Assembly: GCF_964199755.1 (NCBI RefSeq)
Contig: NC_133914.1
Coordinates: 2,914,001 to 2,978,000, forward strand
Origin: Larus michahellis
Taxonomy: Eukaryota; Chordata; Aves; Charadriiformes; Laridae
Length of the DNA stretch: 64,000 nucleotides
Direction: 5' to 3'
Under the pieces are notes generated by a model. That model was not told the origin of the DNA. It did not search any database and saw nothing but the letters and a program-made list of their open reading frames with translations. A program made the position numbers and the translations under genes. Shown here one piece after another: positions 22,451 through 34,700 of the stretch. Position 1 is the first letter of the stretch. Each line of letters begins with the position of its first letter.

Positions 22451-22478
22451 CTTCGTCCACCAGCAACTTCAGTGGGAC
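21971..22478 (-). other. Signal-peptide exons of the Ly6-like gene
   Basis: Exon 22478-22414 has a strong acceptor (CTCTTCCCACCAG) followed by 28 nt of 5' UTR, the ATG and MAGRRWLVSPVQ. Exon 22030-21971 supplies GLLLCILALHLCAQDPLATA. Together they make a typical signal peptide with cleavage likely after LCA. The acceptor before the ATG implies at least one further noncoding exon upstream. Confidence 0.85.
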
Positions 22479-22479
22479 C

Positions 22480-24420
22480 TGGTGGGAAGAGGCAGGGTCA
22501 GAGCCGGGCAGCAGGAGGGGACAGCCCGGTGTCACTGCCGCGGTCACAGCAGCACGAGCTCCCCAAGTCTGCCCAGCACACAGCTCGGGAGGAGGTGGCA
22601 GAAACAACATCACGACAAGTGACATAAAAGAGGTATTCCTGTTGAGGTTTGTTTGGGTTTTTTTGAAGAAACCTTTCTTCTAGGAAATTCTACAGCCTGT
22701 ATTCCAGACACAGGGGGACACCAGGGAAATCCAGGTTGTTCAGCACTCCATTTTTGGTCCCTGTAGCGGCAGGACATGCTTTTGAGGCAGAAATAAGTGT
22801 CTGAAAACTGCCGTCCAGGTCATCTCAACAGGCTCTCAACCCAGAAGCCATCTAACATATAAATAACTGAATAATTCGGCACCCTTATCACCGCGCTTGC
22901 CTGGACTTCAGGGAGCCACAGCTGGGCCCCTCCAGCCACATCTGGAGCAGGGTGGGGGCTGGAGCCATGCTCATCCCCGGGACATCCACAGCCGCTGCCT
23001 CCCGAGGGGCTCTCCACGGCGGGGCCCTGGGGCAGGGCTGCTGGCGAGCAGGAGCCCCCGGGGAGCCACGTGCTCCCGTTGGTGTGGCAACTCTCCGTCA
23101 GCGCGGAGGAAGGGTGGTTACGGTGACACTTGGACCACGGCAGCAGTTTGCTGATGCTGTTGCAAATGAAGATGTGACTCCCCCGGCAGCAGCACCCGCC
23201 GCGGGAGGAGCCAAGGCCATCACTCAGCCCACCAGCCCTCAAAGCAGCGAGAGAGACCCGCCGTAGCAGTTCTTGCTGTGGACGGATAAAGAAAAAGTCC
23301 GGTGTGAAAAATTTCCAGACACACCAATGCAACAGGCCCTCAGGACCCGGCAAAGAGCAAAACAGCCCCGTCAGTTCTGGCACACAAAACTCACGTGGAA
23401 CGTAACAGCAACACCGACAGCTTTCCCTAGCGAGAGGTGGAAGTGCTCTGGATCGTAAAGAGCCCTTGCGCTGCCAACGCTCAAGGATTTCTGGTTAACT
23501 CACAATTAACAGTCACATCCTTCCCACCTGTCCACCTCTGCGTCTTCCCCCCCAGCCCACACCGCAGCCCCTGGCCCAGGAGGGTGGCACACACATCCCT
23601 CCCGTGCAGGATCTCCCCCTGCCCGGCCACCACGGCCCTGGGCTCGAGCAGCTGCCCCGGCCGAGCCAGACCAGGCAGCACGTCCAGGAGTGCAGTACAG
23701 AGGGGGCAGGAGGCAGGTCTGCCGTGACACGAGCTGGCTCCCCAGGGTGGGCACCGGAGCCACCCCTGCTCCACAGCCAGGAGAACAGGGTTCTGCCGAG
23801 TGTCCAGGCTTCACGACGGAGCGGGCTCAATAGACAGAAATTTTCTGATGCAAATCTCTCAATTACGTCCTTGCATGTGGCTCCACGCTGCTGTCGAGTC
23901 CCGACTACAGAGAGGTGTCTGCGCAGCTTCTCCCCGCCGGGTCCCTTGCCCACCCGCTCGCCCCCATGGTTTGGGAAATTCTACCTGCTTTGGTGCTTCC
24001 CATGACACCCGGCTCTTCACTGCTGGAGTCTCTCTGCATTCATTTAAAATCTTTACCCGTTTAGCTAAGGAAGCACTGGAGACGTGACACCAAACAGGCT
24101 CCACAGCCAAGTTCTCCAAGGAGAACCATAACACTCCCCTCCTGTCTTATGATCCAGGCCCAGTTAGCATTCCCCGAGGGCCAGGAATGGCTGAAGCTTG
24201 TGTAGAGACCACTGAGCCTGTTCCTTCAGAGTGAAAGAGAAGACAATGCAGGCTGGCGTCTCTGACCTTCCAAACCAGGGCAGCCACCACCCAGGCCAGG
24301 TTGGGAGACCCTTACTGAGCAGGGTGCGCCTCCAGCACAGCCCAGCCCCGGGGCAGGCTAACGGACGCCCACCAGACGTGGCTTCATCCCAGAGAACAGC
24401 AAAGAGCCCCCGGCATCGAC
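22480..24420. other. Upstream region/likely 5' intron of the Ly6-like gene
   Basis: If the noncoding exon near 24425 is real, this is intron 1. It holds a 187-codon minus-strand open frame (22820-23383) described as a finding; no protein family recognised. Confidence 0.4.
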
Positions 24421-24424
24421 TCAC

Positions 24425-24650
24425 CTGTCCCTCTGCTCCCCGAGGCCCCAGCGAACGCCTGCAGCCGCTGCTGGTGGTGGAGCGAGCGCCTGCAAGCACC
24501 GTGCGAGCACCGACGGCAGCTGTGGTGCCGCCGCGCAGGCTGCGCCCCGGTGCCAGCAACCAGCCCCACCCCAGCAACCACCGGCTGCGCAAACCATCAC
24601 CCGAGGGAAGCGCTCGCTACCTGCTGCTCCACGGCACCTGGAAATGCAAA
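24425..24650 (-). promoter_or_regulatory. Candidate noncoding first exon/promoter of the Ly6-like gene
   Basis: A strong donor (GACAG then GTGAGT) lies at 24425 on the minus strand, preceded by a GC-rich block up to about 24.65 kb, and matches the need for an exon upstream of the acceptor at 22478. SF3A3 ends about 0.5 kb further right. No TATA box seen. Confidence 0.35.
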
Positions 24651-25176
24651 CAGCCCTACGCGGCAACAAGAGAAAGGGGGTTTTGAGGCTGGAGATGCCA
24701 CACAAGCCAACTCGCTACCAAATGAAACCCCACCTGAGCGGCTGGAGGGGGGAGGGCTCCCACAGCGCCGGAGAAATTACCACAAACTGCCCACACAGCC
24801 CAACCTCAAATCAAGCTCTATTATTAACGCCCTGAAAAAATCCCGGCGGCCAAACCTCCACAGGGAGACAGAGATGAGGTAAAAGCAGCAACGCAAGCCA
24901 AATAAATTTGTTTTGCAAAGGAGCCCAAAGACAACCATATTCTTAGAGCAAGATACAGCACAGGAGCGTTACTCGTTGTCAGCATGCAATGTTCACGCGT
25001 GCTTTACAGTCAATCCTCATCACAAAAATTTCCATCAGAATGGGAATAAGAGAGAAGCAATTGTTTCTGACAATTCAAACTACATAAAAAGCATTTTAAA
25101 AAGATCGTAATTAAAACTCTTCCTTCCAGCATACAAAAGGAGACAAGTTTCTCAGCACTTCCTAAATTAAACCCAG

Positions 25177-25182
25177 TTTATT
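25177..25182 (-). terminator. SF3A3: SF3A3 polyadenylation signal AATAAA
   Basis: AATAAA on the minus strand 200 nt past the SF3A3 stop codon, followed by T-rich sequence. It implies a 3' UTR of roughly 0.2 kb. Confidence 0.7.
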
Positions 25183-25381
25183 TTTCAAGGTTTGTTTTTT
25201 TTAAATATAAAATAACATCACAAGTCTGCTTTTCACAAGGGGCTTACTAGAAAGTGATTCTATAAAGTATTCTTGAAATCTATACTCATGCACATAGAAA
25301 ATCAAGAAACTGAAGAAGAGTCAGAGCTGCCGACACATCTCCACTTGCTTTTCAGACGTGAAATCCTTCACTTGGGAAAAG

Positions 25382-28300
25382 CTACAGCAGCCCTTGACGT
25401 TTCAAGTCTTCATAGGTTTTTTTATTCACCACATTCCCACTGGAATCCTCATATTCCTCCTAGAATGGAATGAACAGTTTAGAGGCACCTGGACACAGCC
25501 TGACTCAGGTTGTACTACCGCATTTGAATTTTAGCTCCAGCAGCACCTACTGAAGAGGACCAGCCTGCCCAGAACCTCTCCACGTGAAGGTGTGCAGAGG
25601 GTCCGCCAGCAGGCTCCACGAGAAGAGCTCAGGCAGAGCCACAGTAATTACAAGCTGTACTACAGGCTCTATTTCCACAGTCGCTCTGCATACTGCTGAA
25701 AAACGGTTTGAGATAGAAGTTTAAGAAAGGGTACTAGTATAAGTGAACACATTGCTCACAGCAGTTCCTTTTTCTTCTCACAAGGATGACATTGATACTG
25801 TAATTAAAAGATTCTTAGACGAAGGGCTGAGTCTGTCCTACCAGAATGACCCTCCCATACAGCACAAGAAGTGCTTGTCATACATCACCACTAACAGGAG
25901 CTGTGCAACCAGCAGCGGAGGTTCCTGCTCATCCCTCCAGCGTGCAGGGCACTCTCTTAGAAATTCTTTTGACAGGACCAGGCAGTTCGTGCACCGTAAA
26001 CGGGGGTTCCCTGTACACAGGACTAGAGACATCCAAATGTCTCCGCAACATCTCACCTCTGTATCGGGCTGCCATCTCTCTGAAGCCTTCTGCTGTTTCA
26101 GCTTTGCCCACACTGTAAATACAAAGTCACACAGGATCTGCTGCCATTTCCCTTGAGATACTAGTTTTTAATCTAGCAAAATACAGACATGAGCTTTTTT
26201 TTCTCTTCTTTCTTTCTTTTAAAACACTGTCACTTCAGCAGTCCAGGAATGTATCTAATACCCATTACAAACACATCATTCCCCCGTATGATTTACTGAA
26301 AGGCATGAGAACTAAAGCAAACAAGGCTTTAAAGTGATCATTCAGGATAAAACACAAGAGACAAAGGTCCAGAAACACTACTGCAGAGATACAGCTCCAA
26401 AGGCAATAATAGCTTGTTTGGGAAATCAAGGCTTTACCTATTTGTTTTCTTCTAGGCAAGAATTAATTTGCCTCCAGGAACCATAACCTGTATCTGTCTA
26501 CTGAAGTGGTGCAGATTCAAGAAACACCCTCTGTGTGAGGCAGCGTCCTCAAAACATCAGCACAGATAAGCCACATTCAATTATCACCGCTGTTAAGTCC
26601 TAAGGACTGTAGGCTTTCAAAATTGGCCCGTAGGCTCTACCATTTCGGAAGGTTTTTCTGGCTTCCCCACGAAGATGCTGGCAAACATCAATTAAGAGCT
26701 ACACAGGATGATACGGCCACGCTCTGCCTAACGAAATGGTGACCCATTGCACTTTGCTGAGATTTCACACACAAACCACCACTGACAAAACAGCTGGCAA
26801 CAAATGAACACTTCCCTGGCATCCCAGCAAGCACCTACTCCTGCGGCTATCCAACAAAGGAAAAAAGCCACTCTCCTTTTCAGAGCTGGGAGGGATGGTC
26901 CAAGGAAGGATCATCCCACAGGCACCATGTTTTTTACCCTCTTTCCTACAACTAGTCTCTGGTCATTGGGTAAGGCAAATTTTCGGCAAGAGCTAAAATG
27001 AGCATTCTTATGGCATGCGTTCCCAGTTCTGCCATCAGGACTTACATGAGACTGCATCCTCAATCTGTGTGACGTTGGCAAAATGCGCCGTGTTGGGAAT
27101 GCCCAGGCATCTCATCCCGTGAGCGTGTCGCCACTCCTGGGGAGAAGAGGCAAGAGGTCAGTGTCTGAGAGGGAATGCCACTTCATCCGCAATGCCAAAG
27201 ACTACAAAAGATACGTTAACATCTGGACAGGGCGAAACAAATGCTATCAACATACAAATCTACCGGTCCTAAAAACCTCTAGAAAAAGATTTTTTTTCTG
27301 TATTTTAGACAGTAACGATACACTGGCAGTCAACAGGCACTCTGCACCACTCAGATGTGGATACTGGAATTAGTGTTCAAACAAGAAGGGACTGTACAAA
27401 AATCTGCAGAAGAGATCTTAGCATGCCCTACGTAATTTATAGTTCCAATCGCATGGCCCTGCAGCACCAGCCCAAGCCCACGTTTTAGAAGTGGAAGAAG
27501 CACCACTCAGGCACTCCAGTGATTTACTAGTCACTTATTATAAAGACTATCGGAACATAGCACTGATGCTTTTGTAGCAAAAAAATACTTACTGCAAAGT
27601 GACGCTGAAAAGCTTTGGGCCCTCGGTAGGTGTAGTTCCCACAAATCTCACAATTGTAGTTGATGTTTAAACCATGTAATTTATACAACCAGTATGGGAT
27701 CGGCTGGCAAGTGAAGAAAACAACGATTAGGCCAAATGGCAAGGCAGGTTCAAACAGAAGAGTAGCGTGGAGTCAGTGACACCTCCCTCTTTTCCAGACC
27801 TGACAATCTCATTACCTTGCCATCCCAACCAAGAGGCAGATTTTTAGGATTATAAATGATTTCATTTTCTTCATCTTCACTCTCACTCTCACTGATCTGC
27901 TCTTCCTCCTCCTCCTCCCTCTCTTCCCCTGTCCGTGCTTGCTTACGCTGCACGTTCTCGTGAGTGAGGTGCCTCTGTTCCTAGAGCGTGAGGAAAGAGA
28001 AGGAATTGTCCACACAATGCGACAGCAACAAAATAAGGACAAACTCTGGCAGCGTGAAACGCTTCCTCAGTGTACAGAAGGACGGGAATGGAAGACCAGT
28101 ATGAAACAGAGAACTCATTTTATGTAGCCCAACTTAAGCTTTTAGTATAATATTTTCCTACCCTCAAAGAATGAAAAACTTGTAGTACAAGTAGCACTTC
28201 CAAGATGACGAGTTAACAGCAACAGCCACCCTGCTAAAAGCAATAACCTCAAGCTAAAGCAAGGACTTAAGGCAAGCATCGAGGCAGACCAAGTAAAGGT

Positions 28301-31300
28301 CGGCAATCCCCTGTGACTTCGGCATAACTAATGGAAATATAAATGTAATCCATCCTATTCTACTTATTGACAGAAAAAGCTAACTGCCAACATGCACTTT
28401 AAAACGTTACAACTCTGGACACGAAAGTTAACTCTTCTGAGCATGCCGTCTATGAAAGCACTGGGTAAAGTTGTGGATAACCTTCCAGTCACTATTTGAC
28501 AGCTCTGAAATAAAAAGCTCAAAGACAAAATAAAATCCTTACCCCAAGAACTTCTACATACTCATAAATCTGAGCTTCCAGGAATGCAAGATCTTTATTT
28601 CTTTCAGTGTCTCTGGAAATAGATAAAGGAACTTTATGAAGTCCATTCCAGAACTGCAAACGTCACACGTACACTGAACTTCTAAAGACACATTTGACTT
28701 GAATACAGCAAGAAAACAGAAACAAGTACCAAGCTGCTCGCGTAAACTAAACTGCACACAAACCATTCAGCTCTGGTATCTTCCATTTGGTTCAGGATTA
28801 TTTGGTCCAACATGACCAGCTTCTAAGACTCCAAGAATCTCTCTGTCACAACTATACAGGACTGATGTCTATAGAATACTTCTCGTCCAAGTGAAGAGAA
28901 CACCACCAACCTGAGAAGGCCCTTTAGGAACTCACCTTTTGCTTCCTTTTGTCTTTGGATTCTTAGCAAACAAGGAAGGATCAAGCGCTTCTAGGGATTT
29001 GCCTTTAGTGCTAAAAAGTCTCTGAGCACGCTCTTCCAGAGTCCTGTGGAGATGCAGGGCGTAGACAAGGCCAAACTATAGTTTTACATTTCCCGAAAAC
29101 TATTTGAATTCACGCAACAAAATTCTAAATTTAGCTTTTAAGAGATTATGAGATTTCCTATTATCTTTGTCTTCGTTCCTTAAGCCAAATTCTTCTATAC
29201 AAGAGGCTTCAGCACAGGACACTTCTCAAAACAGCAGATTGCAGTATCCCCTGGTTGGTTCTAAATGTTTTGTATTTCAAACATCATTCAAGTAATGCTT
29301 GTACCACAGAGAGGACAAAACCAGTATCCCATAAGGGAATGAAAGAAGGAAGACCTTAACAACTGAAAAGGAACTATAAAAAGACTGCACCTTACCCGCC
29401 ACATTTTAGTCCCAAGGCCAGTAAAGCCGATTTTAATCTGTCCAGTCCCAGGGAGGCCAATTCCTGTTCAATTAAAGTAAGTCACAGTGAGAGAGAGGCT
29501 ATTAAACAAATACAATATGGATGTATGTCCATTAAAAAAAGAAAAAAAAACCCCAAACAACGAACAGCATTCAATAAAGGACTGTCGAGGGTGCACCACT
29601 CCTCGCTGAAAAATGAGGAACGTGACAAATCTAACCAGATCCTTCAAGTTACATCCCCCTAATGGGTGAAATTAAGTCATCAGCATAATCAAAGTTTTAT
29701 TCAGACAGTACAGAGCCAGAGGTGAAAGCACAGCAAGTAAAATTATGAGAAGAATCAAAATAAGTACGCTTCCACCTGCCCAAAATTTAGCACTAAGTGC
29801 AGAGCACTGGAAACATACCTCCCAAGAGGAAAACGCTGAGAGATCCAGGTGGGCTCCAGCATGAGTGAGTGCGCTGCTGGTCTCTTTCTGCCAAGAAAAA
29901 CCACAAGATCTGCGTGACATCCTACAACACTTCATGCAATATAATAGTCTGACCTCAAGAAAAGCGGTTCCTTTCACAGAGAAAAATTCTCTCACTAAAC
30001 TGAGCAACAGAAAAGAGACAAAATTCACTTCAAACCTGTTACATTGGTTTTCAAATTCAAATTAATATTAAGTTGCACCTTTGTGATACACAGTTACACA
30101 CCTTGCTATTGGACTTAACCTCAGAGATGGCTTTACACAAATGATTCAGAGAAAACCTATCGCAACTACAGAAGCATTCACAGGGGCTTAACGACTGCTC
30201 ACCGGCCAGCCAGGGAACGTTCCATTTTCCCACTTCTTCTCAAACTCAGTCTGAATTTTCCCAAAAAGTTCATTCTGGTCCAGTAACGGTTTCACTCGAT
30301 CTGTGTAATCCTGTAGGTACTCCAGAAGCATTTCCAGGTACCTGGCAGAGTAATCAGGAGAACAGGTAATTCAGTATCAACCTTTAACATATTTATTTAA
30401 CCACATCTTTGGAAAGCAATTACCCTCTAGTACTCCAAAGGGAAGTCATCACGATTATGAGTTTTCAACACGCAATTTCTAGATGCGGCTGTCATAAGGA
30501 TAAAGTAAGGTCCTTCCACAAGAGCACATTTTTGCTGCACTGCATGTTATCCCAGGGCTCAGACACACGGCTGACTTACTATAGCTCCGTGACCCAATTT
30601 ACATGAGTTGAGTTTGACTGTTAATTATATTCTTAGCAGCTGTACACTTAAGAAGCAAGTCCTTCTCCTCAAGTGTCATAAAAGCAGCAGGTAGGCAAAA
30701 AGGCTCACCTCTTATATTCAGCATTTTTCCTCTCCTTGGGAATATCGAAGAGTTGGTCAAATGTTGATAAGTAAGTGATATAATCCAATTTCTAAGAACG
30801 AAAAAGTTTGAGTCAGTCTTTAGACACACGGAGCCAACTTAACATCCAGTTTCCAGTTACCAGACCAGAAGAAAAGCACTAGCTCATGCCATTATTCTGG
30901 ACTGCAGAGGCCTCTGTGAGCTACCACATTGCCTTAGACACCTGGCAGTACTTGGCAGGAGAAAACAGAGGCTTTTTACAAAGCCAACCTTACACTAACA
31001 ATAGAGAGATATCAACTGAAGAGAACAGAAGAGTCACAAAACAGCATTCAGAATCCAGATGCTGTCAAGCTGTACGTGCAACAAAGTGACTTAGAAATAG
31101 CTATTTGGAAATAAACTTATCTATGTAAGAAAAAAAACAAACAACAAATAACCATGAACGAACCAAAGAAAAAAACCCTCAGCTTTAAGCACTGAAGTTG
31201 CCCAAACACATGCAGCCACTTACCTCTGATGATTTTAGATTAATGTACTTGAGATAACAATCATGCAGATCTAAGTATCGTCCATACCCTTCCTCATCCG

Positions 31301-33881
31301 TGAACTCCACCAGATCTATAGGAAAGATCATGAAGAGCTTTAGTATGAGCTTAATCTTCCCTACTTATTGTGCATATGCTTTAGAACTTGAAAAGGAGTA
31401 ACCGTGGACTAATTTATGCTTAAGATGTTTATAATGCAAGTGGTAAACATTCTCCATCCCAGAGGAGGCCACAAAGATGCTGGGAGGGCTGGAGCCCCTC
31501 TGCTGGGAGGACAGGCTGAGAGAGTTGGGGGGGGTTCAGCCTGGAGAAGAGAAGGCTCCGGGGAGACCTTCCAGCCCCTTCCAGTCCCTAAAGGGGCTCC
31601 AGGAAAGCTGGAAACTCTGGATCAGGGAGGGGAGCCATGGGACGAGGGGGAACGGCTTTAAAATGGAAGAGGGGAGATTTAGATTAGGAAGAAATTCTTG
31701 ACCATAAGGGTGGTGAGCCCCTGGCCCAGGCTGCCCAGAGAAGCTGTGGCTGCCCCATCCCTGGAGGGGTTCAAGGCCAGGTTGGACAGGGCCTGGAGCA
31801 ACCTGGGCTGGTGGGAGGTGTCCCTGCCCAGGGCAGGGGGGGTTGGAACTGGATAATCTTTTAAGGTCCCTTCCAACCCAAACCATTCTGTGATTCTATG
31901 AAGTGGGATACCCGTTGATCAGACACCTGACCGCTGCTCTGTGTAAGCACACAAGAACACTCCTCAAGAGGGGCACCACTACTGTGGAATATTCCCAGGG
32001 GCTGCAGTTCAGAAAAATTTAAATGGTAAAAGAAATTTTCAAGTCATTTAGTAAAAGGGAGGTGGAACTCTGAAATGTGCAAAACAGATCAAACATCTCA
32101 TTAAATAATGACTCTCATGCAAGCACCATATTGTCACTTAAACTGGCCTCAGAAAAACCACAAACTTACTTTGAGCTTCTTCACTCGGGTTGTCTCTGGC
32201 CTTCAACAGTTCCTCAAACTCCACTGACATCGGAACACAGATCTTCAAGAACAGGCAGAGAAGTTAGAGGAAAATTTATTACTTCAGCTGATGTCCCAGA
32301 TTTATAGTTTGCAATCTATTGTGATTTTATATTAATTAAACTGCTAACTGAAAAGGCATCCAAAGCGTTTCTTCACCATTATTTTTGCACAAAGGAAAAA
32401 GTCTGACTTTAGCCAGCACAAGATGGGCAAGACCAAACACCAGCTCAGCAGCAGAATGTTCCTGAGCTACCACACAGCACGCAGAGAATACAGTTAGAGA
32501 ACGCATCCTGCATCTTCTGATGTCCACACTGCTCTCACAGGAGCGTACACACTGCCTCTGAAGCACTGCCTAACCTTGAACATTTTCTTTCTTCAAGTGA
32601 CTTTTTAATGTACTTAATACTTGTATATTAAGGCAATTAAACTGGAAAAAAGAAAGTCTGTTTATTGTAGGGATTAGGTCCAACAGACCAGAAATCACCT
32701 ATTCTTACGAAGTAGATAACTACTTACCTCATTCGGGTGCTTCCGGTGAAATTCCTTGATTTGTTTCAGTCTGTTGTAGAATTCTGCAAATTCATTTGGC
32801 CCTGAAATGGCACTGAGTTCTTCTTTCCGTAAGCTATGAGTTCATGAAAAAGGACAGATTACAAGTGGAAAGGAAAACACATTGACACCGCTACAACCTT
32901 TTTCCAAGTCTCGTGCTGCATTTTGATGTCACGAAGCTCCAGCAAGGCTGACTGCAGACCTCGGAACATTACATCAGACCCCACAGTCCGCCGGGCTTAC
33001 GCTTTGAGGGTCCGGATCACGTCTCCTACTGAATGTGCTGCAGTGTCACCTTATAAACCTTCAAGGCAACTCAGAGCCTCCCCCCATGACTTAAACCAAG
33101 AAAATAACAAAATGGGTATATCCAGCACATACACACCCAATGTGCAACCTGGGTCCTGCTCTGGCAGGTTGAGTCTCCAACGCCTGACCCCTGGTCTTAC
33201 ATACCAGCATCTCTCCTCATGGGTTTACAAACGACTTACAGGAGCCCCCGGTTCTTCCCATGCCCACAGGAGCAGCGGGCACGCCGGGGCACACACGGAT
33301 GGGGTGTCTGCGTTCCGAGGCATATACCAGACGGGTCTCTGTCCACTTACCCGTCCTTGTCGTCGTACAAGTCTCTCAGGTTGCCGCTCACTTCCATGTA
33401 CCTCTGCAAAACAAGAGCAGGCCCCGGCGCCGTAGCGCCCGTCACCGCGGGGAGGACGGGGCTCGCTCCCTCCCGGGCGCCCCGGCAGCGGCCTAGCCCG
33501 TCCCGCGCGGCCCCGGGGCCGCCGTCGGGGCCCACCTCGGGCCCACCGCCCGCCCCCGCGCACTCACGTCCTGCATGGCCCGCGTCCGGTGGTCCGAGTT
33601 GATCTGGTCGCGGAGCTGCGGGGAGAGGAGCGGGGAGAGGAGCGGGGAGAGGAGCGGGGAGAGGAGCGGGGAGAGGAGCGGGGAGAGGAGCGGGGAGAGG
33701 AGCGGGGAGAGGAGCGGGGTGGAGGTGAGCGCGGGCCCGGCCGCGGCCGCCTTCCCCCCTCCCCCCCCCGCGGCCCCGCACGCACCGTGGACTTCTTGGT
33801 GAGCATCTCCTTCACCATCACGTCCATAAGCCGCTCCCGCTCCTCATGGTACCGCCGCTGCTGCTCCAGGATGGTCTCCAT
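25382..33881 (-). CDS. SF3A3: SF3A3, splicing factor 3A subunit 3 (17 exons, complete)
   Basis: Subunit of the SF3A complex that joins U2 snRNP and helps it bind the branch site; nuclear. Coding exons in order: 33881-33786, 33615-33568, 33403-33351, 32833-32728, 32242-32170, 31315-31224, 30791-30709, 30341-30203, 29887-29819, 29463-29396, 29043-28936, 28612-28543, 27980-27816, 27703-27593, 27136-27046, 26112-26057, 25459-25382. These give 1506 nt, 501 residues, the human length as I recall it, with no frame break. Visible features: N-terminal [20 protein letters not shown], a SAP-like helical segment around 250-280, an acidic Glu/Ser run at about 355-375, and a C-terminal matrin-type C2H2 zinc finger (C408, C411, H425, H431). 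It ends LKRQGLL. Near-total identity to the mammalian protein fits its core spliceosomal role. Confidence 0.99.
27046..27703 (-). other. SF3A3: SF3A3 matrin-type zinc-finger exons
   Basis: Exons 27703-27593 and 27136-27046 encode [11 protein letters not shown], then C-E-I-C and, 13 residues on, His, then [16 protein letters not shown]. The intron separates the two zinc-binding histidines (H425 and H431). This finger is the protein's most conserved part and contacts the U2 snRNP side. Confidence 0.92.
31455..31901 (+). mobile_element. CR1 LINE 3' end in SF3A3 intron
   Basis: Plus-strand 3' UTR part of CR1, ending with TTCCAACCCAAACCATTCTG and the terminal TGATTCTATGA typical of CR1. Antisense to SF3A3, within the intron between exons 32242-32170 and 31315-31224. 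Confidence 0.96.
33619..33720. repeat. 12-bp minisatellite in SF3A3 intron 1
   Basis: Eight perfect copies of CGGGGAGAGGAG plus a partial ninth, directly next to the acceptor of exon 33615-33568. In the transcript sense this is a CTCCTCTCCCCG array. It fills about 60% of the 170-bp intron (33616-33785). Confidence 0.97.
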
Positions 33882-34290
33882 TCCCCCCGCGCCACCCGAC
33901 GCCGCCCCGCCGTTCTTCCGGCCCCGCCTGCGCCCCGCAGGAAGGCTCCGACCCGGCCCCGCGCCCGGCGCGGAGGTTCCGGCCCTGCGCGGAGGTTCCG
34001 GCCCGGGGGCGGAGCGCGGCGGGGCGGGGCCGGGCCCGGAGCCGGGGGCGGAGCGGTCTCCGTCGCCTCGGGGCCGCCGGTGGGAGGCGGGCCCAGCCCG
34101 GCCGTGCCCCTGCGGCCCGGAGCCGTTCAGGCCGGCGGGTCCCCTCCGGCGAGGCCCGGGGGCGGTTGGGCAGCAGCCGGCCTCCCCGTCGCTGCCTTTG
34201 GGGTTGGGCTCAGCCCCGACCCCAGCCTTGAGGGCACAGAGACCTTTCTCCAGCAGCGGAGGGGTCAGAGTTAAGCACAGGAGCCCGTTG
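33882..34290 (-). promoter_or_regulatory. SF3A3: SF3A3 promoter CpG island
   Basis: CpG-rich, TATA-less sequence with GGAGGTTCCGG direct repeats (about 33971-34000) immediately upstream of the ATG. The island also runs over exons 1-3. It ends where a CR1 copy starts at about 34292. Confidence 0.65.
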
Positions 34291-34291
34291 T

Positions 34292-34700
34292 GAATCACAG
34301 AATCACAGACTGTGTTGGGTTGGAAGGGCCCTCTAAAGGCCATCTCGTCCAACCCCCTGCAGTCAGCAGGGACATCTGTAACTAGATCAGGCTGCTCAGA
34401 GCCTCATCCAGCCTGGCCTTGAATGTCTCCAGGGATGGGGCCTCCACCCCCTCTCTGGGCAACCTGGGCCAGTGTCTCACCACCCTCAGTGTACAGAACT
34501 TCTTCCTCATGTCTGATCTGAACCTGCCCTGCTCTAGTTTAAACCATTGGCCCTCGTCCTGTCGCTACAGGCCCTTGCAAACAGCCCCTCCCCAGCTTTC
34601 CTGGAGCCCCCTTCATGCACTGGAGGGATGCTATAAGGTCTCCCTGGAGTCCTTACAGCGTGAAGCCATCCCCAGCTCTCATGAAGCCACCCCCAGGTCT
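34292..34700 (-). mobile_element. CR1 LINE 3' fragment upstream of SF3A3
   Basis: Reverse-oriented CR1 tail: it starts with the complement of the terminal repeat (GAATCACAGAATCACAGA), then TTGGGTTGGAAGGGCCC and the conserved body through the CCTGGAGCCCC region. It lies about 410 bp upstream of the SF3A3 ATG and marks the right edge of the promoter island. Confidence 0.95.

Noticed and set aside
33589-34293. 234-codon plus-strand frame across the SF3A3 promoter
   Set aside because: Shadow of SF3A3 exons 1-2, the 12-bp repeat and the CpG island; the minus-strand SF3A3 model explains it.
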